From assembly GCF_022458985.1 (NCBI RefSeq), contig NC_061785.1:2842204-2906203 (forward strand): DNA of 64,000 nt. Reading direction: 5' to 3'. This DNA is from Mugil cephalus. Taxonomy: Eukaryota > Chordata > Actinopteri > Mugiliformes > Mugilidae. Shown here piece after piece: positions 1 through 12,900 of the stretch (its first letter is position 1; the number at the start of each line of letters is the position of its first letter). The position numbers and the translations under genes were made by a program. Below the pieces are notes generated by a model. The model was not told the DNA's origin, made no database searches, and saw only the letters and a program-made list of their open reading frames with translations.

Positions 1-47
1 AACAAACAAACAACAAAAGAGAAAACATCTGAAGACTCTCTACTCAC

Positions 48-945
48 TGGTTGCGGGGGTCTAACACCAGCCCACGAGGGCTTGTAACATTTTTGGTCAA
101 CAGGACTTTCCGAAAGCGACCGTCTAGGGTGGACACCTCGATGTTCTCCATGACAGAATCGGTCCAGTAAAGGTTGCGACCCACCCAGTCCACGGCAATA
201 CTCTCTGGTACCATTAGTCCAGTGGAGAACACCTAGAACAGCGGGATGAATTTGAAAAGAAAGAGGAGAAGAAGAAAGGAGACAGTAAGAAAAGACGATG
301 AGAAGCAATTGGAAAATAATTAGTGGGTGGAAGAAATAAGAGAGGGAAAAGGAAAGATGGAAGGGAAGGAGGAAGTGAGAAAAGACGATGAGGTGACGCC
401 ATTGGCGAAAGAGATGTGGAAGGAAGAAGGTAGAGGAGAAGGAGATGAAGGAGGAAGACCAGTGGAGAAGGAGAAATAACACAAACCTGGGAAACCAGAA
501 CTAAACAGCCAATGGCAACAATGAACTTATTTTCATTTAAAATGTTCAGGTTGTTCCTAGAATGTTTTATAAAAGGGTAATTAAATACACTAAAACAAAG
601 GTTGTCTTTATTTATGACTTATTCTGCTATTATGTCACTGATCTGGCCCCGTTGAGACCAAACTGAGTTGTCATGTGATTTCCTGAACTAAAATTAGATG
701 GACACCCCCTGATTTAAATTCTACCATTTCACTTACTTCCTGTTTGTCGGTGCCGTTCTGGTAGGCACTCCATATCTTCTTCTGGGTGGCATCAGCCCAG
801 TAGATTCTGGACGTCACACGGTCAAAGTCGACAGTCACAATGCTTGAACCGGTGACGACTGGACGAATCTCTGGTGGATTCATGTTGATTCGGTTGGCGA
901 TGATCTGGCTACGCTTGGCAACCAAAAGTACTGCCGCTAGTGGGT
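48..945 (-). CDS. lrp2: lrp2 exons 27-28: start of third YWTD beta-propeller, cut by window edge
   Basis: Exon 27 (737-945) encodes [14 protein letters not shown], then [19 protein letters not shown]. Exon 28 (48-232) encodes [16 protein letters not shown] and [12 protein letters not shown]. The donor GTGAGT at 42-47 is intact in phase 2, so the gene continues left of the window. The motifs IYWAD and LYWTD mark blades 1 and 2. Confidence 0.92.
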
Positions 946-3900
946 CTAAAGTCGGAAAATTTTTGAGTTTGTCTTTGTGTATACTTTCACATATTCTGTT
1001 TGCTTTCAAAAGCAACTTACTTTATATGACATTGATTTAGCATCATATCAAGCTGCATCAGTGCTCACCTTTAGCTTTGCAGGTGCGCCCATCGGGCTCC
1101 AGGAGATAACCGTCTGAGCAGTAGCATCTGAAGCTTCCTCTCTCGTTGTAGCACTCCTGGCTGCAGAAACCAGGGATCATGCACTCGTTGATGTCATCGC
1201 AGGTCTTGGAGTCATTGAGGAGCTGAAATCCTGGTGGACATGTGCACTGAGCTCCAAATGGACCTTGCACACAGTCATCGCTGCAGCCCCCATTGTTCAG
1301 TGCACAGTCATCTTGGTCTTCGTGAAAGTACACAACAGTGTATTAATATTGAGCTTCTATTAGTCAAATGAATGGCCTATTTTTATTATGTATATCCCAT
1401 GCACCAATCAGGCATAACGTTATGACCACCTTCCTAATATTGTGTAGGTACTACCTTGTGCCTCTAAAACGGTTGTAACTCATCAAAGAATGGACATGGG
1501 CCTTCTGAGGGTGTCCTGTGGTATCTGACAACAGGATGTTGTTAGTGGGTCCTATTGGTTGAGGGGAGGGGGCTCTGTGGATCATCCCACAGATACTTGA
1601 ACAGCTTAGGATCTAGTGAATTTGGAGGCCAGGTCAACACCTTGTGCTGTTCTTCACGTATTTTTGAAGTATCCTTAAGGATACTGTCAGGCTGCATCCT
1701 GTTAGGGACGGCTGCCGCCATCGAGGAGTGCCATTTTCTACAGTGTGGGGGTGTCTGGTCTGGTCTAGGTGGGTGCTACATGTCACAAGTAACAGCCGCA
1801 TGAATGAATGCCAGGTCCAAAAGTTCCCCAGCAGAACATTTAATTGTCACAAGATGGTTATTGGAAGGTTATTCACTGTCAGTGTTCGTAATGTTGTGGC
1901 TGATTGGTGTACATACAGTATTTATTTTTTAAAATACTTTTCACAAAGGCTTCAATGTGATATACAAAGAATAAATCTCACTGCAGATAGGTGACTCATC
2001 CGCTCCATTTGGACAGTCCCTCTGACCATCGCACACCTTGTCCAGGTCAATGCACACCTGGTCGGTGGGACACAGCCACTGTCCAGAAGGACAAGTAAAT
2101 GGCGGGGTGGGGCAATTTTGTTCGTCGCTCATGTCACGACAGTCATTGTCACCGTCACACAACCAGCTCATTGGGATGCACATCTTGTTGGTACACTGGA
2201 ATTGGCTGGAACTGCAAGTGACAGGTGGGCAGGTATTGTGCTCGTCCGATCCATCCTCACAGTCTGGATGTCCGTCGCACTCCCAGTCATCCGGAATGCA
2301 GAAACCATCGGCCTGGCACTGGAACTCGTCGTCGTGGCAGAGGCCTGGGCCGCGAGTGGCTGGAGGTGGCAGAGAAAATGTGAAAAATGTGACTACAACG
2401 GCTTTTTTTCTGAGCGACACACTTGTCATAATTGGTGTAATTAAGTTTGTCATGTATATTGTCAGTTTATGTGGTTGACATACGACAGTCTCTTTCATCG
2501 GAATGGTCTCTGCAATCAAACACTCCATCGCAGCGATAACCGTTACTGACACACTGGTCCCCACTGGCACAGGCAAACTGATAGGAGGTGCAGGAAAACT
2601 CTACCAAGGGAAGGAGGGCACAACAGTTTTAGATAAGTACACAAATCAATTTTTTTTTCTGCTCTCTTTCTACTTCCTACCGCAATTTTTCTCATCAGAG
2701 CCATCCAAACAGTCCTGGTCTCCATCGCACACGTAAGAGGTGTGAATACAGCGGTGGTCAGGGCACAAGAAGTAGGAGGGAGGGCATGTCGTGATGGTTG
2801 AATCTGACAATCACAGGCACAGTTTGTTTACTCATATTTTGCTGTGCATTTATGAGATAATATATACACGTGCAGCATTTCATTGATGACATGAGTAGGA
2901 GTGAATACGGTGTGAATAATCCACGCTTACTGCAGTTGTGTTCGTCAGAGCCATCCCCGCAGTCATTGTCACCGTCGCATACCCATGTTTTAGCGATACA
3001 CCTGTTGTTCTCGCACGTAAAGTAGTCTGCCGCACATGTGGTAGGGACTCTAGTGGGACAGTTAATTTCATCCGAACCGTCTCCACAGTCATCCATGCCG
3101 TCACAGTGCCAGCTGGAATGGATGCAGTGCCTGTTGTCGCAGGTAAAGGCTTGAGGAGAGCAGGTCGCTCCTGGTAAAAGATAAATGCAACTGGATTATC
3201 AAATAGTTTACTCTAGAATTTCCTATAACAATTTTTCTATGCTTTCACCTGTATCAGTGCAGTTGGCCTCGTCGGTCTTGTCTACGCAATCAACAATCCC
3301 ATCGCATCGGTAGGAGTTGGGCCTACAACGTCCCTCGTCACACTCAAAGGCATACTCGCCACAGTTGGTGTCTGGTGGTGGAACAGAATCATCCTTGATG
3401 CAATCCCTCTGATTGGTTTGAAGTTTCATCCCATATGGACAGCCACAGACTCGACTGAAGGACGGAGTTGGGAAACAGAAGTGGCTGCAGTAGCCGTTGA
3501 GCACCATACTGCAACGGCTGGTCACCACTGATAGAAGAAAAACAAGGGATCAGTCGTTTGGTAGGTTTCTGGTAACAACTTTCAACTGAGTTTTGCTCAT
3601 ATACTGTCAATAACCACTCAAATTGCCTCAGGATGCTTCACACCCTTTTAACAGGAAGAAACCTTTGAGCCAGCTCATATGGAGGGATGCATCTGGTTGA
3701 GCTTTGAGGGTAGAGCCTTGATAAAGCTTATAGTTAGCGCTTGCTCAGGTGCCATAGGCCTAGGCTGCTGGGTGACGATGCACTGAGACCCTACTTCTCT
3801 CTTGCACAAGCCATTGTCCTCTACTTTCGTCTTCCTTGCACCAAGCCCCCGTTCTGAACTTTCTTCTGTCTCTCACTGAACCACCTGTCCATTACTTTCT

Positions 3901-5815
3901 TCTTTCTTGCACCAAGCCACTGTCTTCTACTTTCTTCTCTTCTATCTAGTCTGGACAAACAGAACCTTTACAAATTTTGCCAACTCTGTTTGTGTACTTA
4001 CGGTTCTGGAGATCTGCTGTGTAGGACTTGATATTCAAAATACCAGTGATTCCTTGTCTGATCATAATGTTTCCACCACCGTCCCTCTTCCTCATCTCGT
4101 ATATCCCTCTGGTTCTCGTATCGGACACATACAGATAGTCTACAAGACAGAAATGACTGATTTGTCTGATAGTCTGAAGACTAGACTGGGTACAAACACA
4201 AATTAACATCAGAGAAATATTACATATGTGTGACAAGAACATTTATTAGCAATTTTAGTTTTTCACCTGAATAAATAGTCAAAGAGTAGGGCTGAGTGAT
4301 TTGGCCAATATTGGTGAACGTCTGCCTGTCATGTCCTTGAGTGTCAACATGACCAATTTGATCCAGCAGGGAGTCAACCCAGTAGATCCGATCCATTCTG
4401 AAAAAGAGCAATCATGAGTAATCAGGCCAAAAAAGAAAGACGCAAGATATTGTTCATGTAAACCACATAGGTCATCAATGCACGTACAAGTAGTCAACAG
4501 CAAGTCCAAACGGCCACCCCAACGTTGTGTTGACCAGAGGAACAGCATTGCTGCCATCGGTGAAGCTTCTCATTATAACTGCTGGACGATACCAGTCAGA
4601 CCAGAACAAGTAGCTGTGGACATTTGATTGGACAAACAACCGCACAGATTGTTTAGTATCATTCCCAAATAATAATAATATAAAATCTTAATTTTATGAA
4701 TTATGGTCTAACCAGGACTGAATATAATCGACCATGGCAGCAAATGAAAGACACTAAGTAGAGGATATGCAGTAGATTGCATGAAAAGTGAAATAGTAAT
4801 AATACAAACACAGTGTGTTCTTATTAAAAAAAAATAAATAAATAAATCTTCTTAAATTTTTTAAAAAAATCTGCATTAATTCTGAGAAATCAAGAGTACT
4901 CACCCAGCTCCGGGATGCACTGCAATGCCCTTTGGGTACCTCAGTCCTGTGACAATGTCTCGTCTGGACTTGTCTGTGACCTTGAAGGCCACTACTGCCC
5001 TGTAGGTGCTTGTGGTCCAAAACAAAACATTGGAGGTCCAGTCGTAAGCCATGGCATCAACTGTTCCCACTCTGTAGCCTGTCAAGATCTGTTGGACTGG
5101 GAGTGAATACAAACAAGTCACTGAGATGTGACACTTCTTTTAAAGAAAAAAAAAAAACTAACTTGTCAATTATTCAGTTCCCTCCTGATGGTCCCTTGTT
5201 GCACGAGCATAATAAATACTTACCAGTGCCATTGAGGTTTGACTTATAGATGAGGCCTTTTGACCTGTCATTGTAGAAAATGGCTGCCTCCTTGCCGTCA
5301 TAGTCCACTGCAGAGCCAGAAAAGGTTGATCCAAGTCCTGTGAGAGGCAAGGTGATGTCCTCCTGGAGGGAAAAGTTCAGCGGGATTCCCCGGATGGCTA
5401 GAGAGCTGGCTACCAGCAAGAAGTCCTTCACCTCTGTTCACAGAGTGAGCGGCAGTTTCATTCATCACTCATGAGCAATTGTGTTGTTTTCATTTTCTTT
5501 TTTTCTACAGGTTTCCTACAATTTTCTACATTTAATAACATGAAATATGACAAATTTCATTATTTCTCTCTAGCAAAACATAGACAATATTGTAAACTCA
5601 GCAATAGAAACATTGCGCCATTTTATCTTAATTGCGGTAAACTTACTGAAACAAGTCCGTTGGTCAGAGTGCAGGTCGTAACCGTGTTGACATTTGCAGC
5701 GGAAGCCCAAGCCGTCATTGTCGGAGCGGTGACTCAACAAACAAATGTGCTGACAGCCTCCATTGTGCCTGCCACAAGGGTTCATCACTGCAGAGCAAAA
5801 CAGAAGCGACCAGTT

Positions 5816-5846
<31 letters not shown>

Positions 5847-8800
5847 TGGGTTTGTGCAGGGTCAAAATTGTGTACAGCTGTGGTTTTATGTTACAGTCGT
5901 GTGCCTGTAATGTGGTTTTAGCTGGTTTGGCGGAAGGAAGCCAATGAGTAAGGACAGATTTGTCCTGTTGTGGGAGTAAGTGGGTTTCAAGTTTTTAGCG
6001 TTAGCCACATATATGGCAGAACGTTGTGAGATGAGGAGACGCTCTTCCAGGACCATGGAGCTACATAAAGACACAGAACTAAGAACAATACAGGTGACTG
6101 ACCATAAAGTGCATGTACAAGCTTCTGCAGACAGTACAAATAGTGCAAATGGTACAAAACACTTGGGAGACAATGCACTTACAAGAAAAGATACTACACA
6201 ACAACAGAGTGCAGCATCAACTAATAAGCAGTCTAACAGAGCGAGAGTTAAGGTGGTTGTAAACATCTGACTGATTAGCAACATGTGTGCAATTGGTTGA
6301 GTATTGAGTAGGGTTATGATATGATTGTGGTTGTGAGTGTTTGAGGGGCGTGTGGGGTCATGCATGATGCTGGTGGCTTTGTGTCAAGATTTGGTTTAGA
6401 GAAAGGGTGAAAAGGGTGCATCCCCACCAACAGGTTGCAGGACGGCGTGAGAGACAGCAACGTGTCCTGGTTGACTCGTGGTGCGATAGATGAGTGCTGG
6501 CCCGCTGCCGTTGAAACGATTGGTCCTGATCACGCCCATCTTAGCCCAGTCAGTGAAGAACACGTGGTTTTCAAACACAGCAAGTCCAAAAGGGTGCGGG
6601 GACTGGGTTGCGCCGTTGAGGACTATTTTCCTGAGAAAACATCACAGCGTTTTATTTCCTGGTTTTAATGTATGAAAATACTGACCGACGGCCTTTTCGG
6701 CGCAACTGGTACCTGTCTAAGCCAGTGTATGTGACAGTCTCTACGGTGTCAAAGTGGCTGTCAGACCAGTAGACCCTCTGGGTGATGATATCCAGGCTGA
6801 TTCCTGTTGGCGTGCCGAGCCTACTTTTTACCAGCTCCACGCGATTACTGCCATCCATGAAGGCGCGTTCAAGCTTTGACTGCTGATTGGAAATGCCCAT
6901 GTCTGTGAAGAACATGTACCTGCAAACAAACAAAAAGTAAATACTTCCAGGGATGCTATATGAACTATATGAGAACTTTAACAGACATAATTTGTTTTAA
7001 ACAAGTACAAAATGTTGTTTAGCAGCCACAAGCTCATATAAACACTAATATACTGCTCAAAACTTAAAGGGACACTTTGAAAACACATCAGATCTCAATG
7101 GCAAAAGAAATCCTGTTGGATACCGTATCTCTACTGATATAGATTGGGTAATGTTTTAGGAATGAAAATGACCAACCTACAGTGGATTGAATTCAAAGAC
7201 ACCCCAAAAATGTGAAAAAGTGAAAACTGTGCATCAGGTTTAGAGCCTGCATTTTGCAGGAATTTAATAGCAGCAACTCTAAATGGTACTCAGTGGTCTG
7301 TGTGGCACCCATGTGCTTGTATGCATGGAGTATCTCCTCCCCGATCTGAACCAGGGGATTACTAAGCTCCTGGACTGAAGTGCAACCTGGCAGCGTCATT
7401 ATGTATGTACCATAAAGTCCCAGAGGCTTTGTATTGGACTTCAGGTCAGGGGAGCATGGGGGCCAGGACCCTACCAGGACCCCAGCCAAATGCAAAACTA
7501 GTGGAAAACTGTCCAAAAAGATGATGACAAAATGTCACTGGTCCCCCACCTAGATTATCCTAGATGTTTAAATGCTATACTCTGATAGTCCCTTTCATTT
7601 TTTTGAGCAGTAGTGTTCCACGTTATTAAAAGAAGATGTTCGTTCTACAGGCTTTGATAGAGTAAAGTATTTAAACCCACCCGACTGTAGGGTCCAGTGC
7701 GAGGCCATGAGGAGTCTTCAGGTTTTCAGCTACCAGTGTCACGCGATTGGCTCCGTCGAAGTTGCATGCGTCGATGCGTTCCACCCGAGCTTCGAGCACG
7801 TACAGTTTGAAGTTGATCCAGTCCACTGCGAGGTTTTGAACATTATGGACCGCAGCAGTGAGAACCTCCTTCACGTCAGTCCCATCATAATTGGCAGAAT
7901 AAACCTGACGAAAGAATTAAGTGGATTGGCATGAACTCCAGTTAAATTTGTGTTGATAACAATTCACATTTACACTGATCAGGCATAACATAATTTTGTG
8001 TGTGTGTCATGCTGCATCCTGCTGGGGTCTGGTCTAGGTGGGGGCTACATGTCTAAGTCACATCCACGTGAATGAATGCCAGGTCTAAAAGTTTCCCAGC
8101 AGAACACTGATTAGTCCCAAGATGGTCAGTGTTATTTACTTCTCCTGGCGGTGGTTTTAATGTTGTGGCTGATCGGTGTATCTACAGGATCCAGAACTTG
8201 AAAGTCAAAACTACAGCACACACACTTGTTGCCAGACTGACCTTTTTGGTATAGGTATCACTCCAGAAGACCGTGCTGCTGTGCCAGTGGTAGGCCACTC
8301 CTACAGCGTCACCTTTGCCCTGTGAGGCCACCAGAGTCCTGACAAAGCGGCCGTGTATATCTGCCATCATCACGTCTCCTCCGTTGGTGAAAATGAGCTG
8401 TGGTAGTCCAGCTGAGAAACACAAAACCAGAGCTTTTGAACTGAATGCATACAAAAAAAGAATTAATGATTATCTTAGAAGAAGCAGACAACAGTAGACT
8501 TTTACTCAGTTGATCTGTCAAAATAATTTTTGGGGGGAATACATTAAGTTATTTGGGGATGTGTTACCTGACACGTTAGCTTTGCAGACATGACCCTGCT
8601 CCAAGAAGTACCCGTTAGCACAGCTGCAGTGGTGCGTCCCGGGGCGATCCTCACACAGCTGGTCACAGATCCCCCAGATCTGACAGTCGTTATAGTCTAG
8701 GTAATGGAATAGTTGTGGTTTTATTTTTCAGGCATTAGGTCGAAGATCACAAGTGATGAGCAACCAGACTGTAGATTTTAGATTTCAATGCTTGTGCACA

Positions 8801-9882
8801 GTGGGGAGCTTAAACTCAAAGTCTGGATACAGCACGGGAACGTTTCTCTAAATCTGTGTGTGCTCCTTAAACCCTACTACTATTAAACTACTATCTACTA
8901 TATATTTTTTTATATTGTGTGCTGTATCACTGTTTGTATTGTAGTACTATTTTTCTATTTTAACAACTATATTTCACTACTGTGTATAACCATGCATGTG
9001 ACTTGTCTTATCTTATCTTACAAAACCAGAGAACTCACCTACGCAGGAGCGGCTGTCGTTGGCCACAATAAACCCATCAGGGCAGTAGCATGTGCCACCC
9101 TGGGGAGACGGGTGGCACAGGAACTCGCAGCTCAAAGCGGAGCACTGCTCAAGGCCTGTGTGTACAATTATTAGGAAAAACATTAACATCTAGATTTCAA
9201 ACTCATTGTCATTTCTGGTTGCATGCTTGAAAGATTTCCCTGGATGGCATAACTGCCATTATCAACCGAAACTTATCTTTAAAACGTGTTAATCTTAAAC
9301 CAAGACTATGTGACGGAAGCAATAACGAAGGCTTCTGAGAAAGGTTTATGAGTGCGTTACACGTTGTTTAAAACTCCTGTACCTAACTTTACAGCCTTGT
9401 GAAGGATGAGACATCAGACTGCACTATGGGTATAAAAGCACGCATGAGTAGGCAGAAATAAAAGCATTCGTAGTGTGAGAACTTGGCGAATCATGTGAGA
9501 AAAAAAAAATAAAAAAATAAGACAATATAAAATGGGGCTTACCACAGGTTTGCTGTGCTGTGGTGTTGGTCTCATCGGTCCCTCCAGGACAGTCAGCTTT
9601 GCCATCGCACACTTTGCCCACTGGAATACACATCGGGGAGCCTGGGCATCCCCACTCGCCGGGGTAACAGTCTCGAGAGTTGCTATCTGAAAACCAGAAA
9701 TACTTCCATGTACTATCTTTTGATATGTTTTCTATGCTAATGATGGATTTAAACTCAATGACTGGTTTCAGAAGCATGATCACATTATATGATATACACC
9801 AAACAGGTACAACATTATGACCATCTTCCTAATATGGTGTAGGTCTTGTCCTTGTGGTTATTTATGGACATGGGCCTTCTAG

Positions 9883-9931
<49 letters not shown>

Positions 9932-12900
9932 GGGTGGGTGGGGTGGGGGGGGGGGACTAGGGGAAACTCACCACATCCCTTCTCGTCACTGTAGTCTCCA
10001 CAGTCGTTGAAGTTGTCACACACCCAGTCCTGAGAAATGCAGCGGCCACTGGTGCATGTAAACTGACTGCCACTGCAGCTTTGGTACTCTAAAAAATAAA
10101 CAAGTAGGGTGAAATAACAGCAGGTATACTAATAAAACCAAAAGAACGGTGCAAGAGCCTGATTCGTCCTTACCACAGTCTTGCTCATCACTATTATCCC
10201 CACAGTCATCCCAATGGTCACACACAAAGGAGTTAGAAATACAGTAGCCATTCGTGCACTGGAACTGGTGGATTGCACAGTGCTGAGTTGCTGAAAAGAT
10301 AAACGCAGTGACTGGTTTTACAGCTTTTCTGTTAATTATTGAAAACGACTTATAAAATATAAGTGGCAGATTAATAGGTGTCAATGCCTCGCTATATCAC
10401 GAGGAGTAAGAACTTTATAAAGATGCAGAGGTGCAAAGGTGGTGGTGCCCGGGTTGAAATCGCATGCGAATGCAAACACATTGATGCTGCGTCTGCAACA
10501 TTTTGTTTTTCAGCATGTCAGACCATGGCTAGGCTAACGACAGCAGATTAACTTTGAGCACATCAGGACACAATTGTATGTCCAGGCACATCTCCACTAC
10601 ACCTCTGCACACAAAGCATATCCAGACAGTGAATTTACAGTCGTCACACACAGATTTACATAGATTTTGATGGTATTGAGGTCGATATGGATACTTCATT
10701 TTAACACCAAACTAATCCAATAAAAGAAATCCCAAAAGGTTGTATCCAAAAAACAAAAAAAAAGTAATATCAAGAACTATTTTTATTTTTTTAGATGGTG
10801 CTGATTGTTTGGCAACTAATTATTTTCAAAAGTTTATCCGCTTGCCACAAAATAAATAAATTGCAGAACCACGTCTTTGCCCTAGGGGGCGACGGTCAGC
10901 GAAAGCTAAATCAAGTTGGCAGCCTGAAGTGACATTCTCCCTGAGACATGTTAAACGACATGTGAGCTACTTATACTATAAAATATATATTTAAAATTTT
11001 TTTTTTTTTGCACCTACAGGATACATTAGTGAAGCATTTAGAGATGCTTTCATCAGGTTTTACATTCAGATATTTAGACATGTATGACTCCCACATTCAT
11101 TTCCTCGATGCACTAGAGACTCTACGGTTGCTGTCGTCTACTCACTGCAGTTGAATTCATCAGAACCGTCTCTGCAGTCTTGCAGCCCATTGCAGCGCTG
11201 CGAGTTGTTGTAACAGGCTCCGTTAGCGCACGTCTTCTCGGTGCACTGTGGATAGTCTGCAAACACAAACGTACTTTAACTTATACACAGAATGCTTCTA
11301 TTACTTCATAAAAAAGCACTTGACTTAAGTTATAAAATAAGGGACATATTACTGCAGATATTTGATCAAACTATAGTGTATGTGGACTAAAAACAAGCAG
11401 ATTCATGTTAGGAGACCAAAAGGAGAAGATGCTTGAAGTAAGAAATTCTAACTTTGAATAAGTTGTCGTTGCACTTGTCTTTATTCATCTAAAGCCTTTG
11501 GAACATTTTAACATACTTCAATAACGAGACGATTTAAGAACAAAACACTTAAAGTGATTTTAAAAAGAGTGACCTTGGTAGACACTAAAAAAACCCATAT
11601 GATCTTAGTTAGATCTCAGTTCAGTATTAGACAAGAATATCTGACAATGTTCATGAGTGTGAGGATTGTGGACCGGAGAGTACAACCATATTCTGGAAGT
11701 AAAGGCCTTACTGCAGTTGTTCTCGTCTGAGTTATCAACGCAGTCCTTCACACGGTCACATCTGTATTTCCCGGGGATGCACTGACCCTCCTGGCAGGTG
11801 AACTGGTCTGGGGCGCAGGTCCGTCCATCTGAATGAAAAAAAAAAAAAGTCAAATTCTCACACTCTTCATTATTTACTGTAGAAGAGCAACTTACAACCT
11901 TTAGTAACATTTAGTCATGTACGTATATTTTCTTATCTTGGGTAAAATAATGTCCCTGTGGGGATCAATACAGTGAAATCTTGAATTTTGAGACACAAGC
12001 AATGAGGCTATGAATTTTGGATTTCCTTAGGAATCCTGTTACATCTGATTGTTTTAAATGTCAACGCAGTCAAAACAGCTAAATTCCTCAATAATCTTTT
12101 GATTAAGTGTCTGTCAAACGATTTCTACAAGATCTGAGCTACAATAACGGAAATCTGTCCCTAATGAAATAAAACTCGTTTTACATTGAACATGAAACTA
12201 AAATGTGATGAAAACCGTGTGTTCCACTCAGTAGCTAATTAATTGACAAAGCTATGAATTTCAGTATGATGCTCAGACTGTGCTTATCTAGATGAAACAA
12301 TGCAATCTTCCACCACACAGTCCTTTCTGCTGATCATTACCTACAGCTTTAATTCACAATATTTCATTCTTATTTGCTTTGGTTACGAGATCATGGTAAA
12401 GAAATATATATTTATATAAAAAAAAAAGCAGTAAATTGAAATGAAACCGTGATCTGGAGATATTTTCAAGTTCCTGTATGAACTCTATTGGAAGTTCTTT
12501 AAATTAAAGTCCTGAAGCAGTATACTGAGAGGGCGTGGCCATCTTAGTTCAGCAAATCCCTGGTGCTCAAGAGCAGCTATCTTATTTATTCTCTGTGATG
12601 TCCTTAAAGCTTCTGGCTGATGTAATAAATGTTTACATGGTGTCATTTCAAGAGGTTTTCAAGACATTCAAGATTTCTAACATTTCCATGTCTGACCACA
12701 TAAACCTTCATTCTGCGTACCACAAGTCCTTTGTTCATCGGAGCCATCGACGCAGTCTTCGTCCCCGTCGCAGACAAATGCCAGTGAGATGCATTCGCCG
12801 CTCGTCACACATTTAAACTCCTGCGAGGTGCACGATGGCGGCGCTGACACAAGACAACGAGGAAACAGGTAAATAGGCAAAATAAACAACATCCCTGGCC

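Noticed and set aside
5980..6365. Open frames in lrp2 intron 14
   Set aside because: No motif and no splice connection to lrp2 exons; length is within chance for this composition.
12535..12816. Plus-strand open frame overlapping lrp2 exon 3
   Set aside because: It is antisense to a clear LDLa exon with conserved cysteines and good splice sites.
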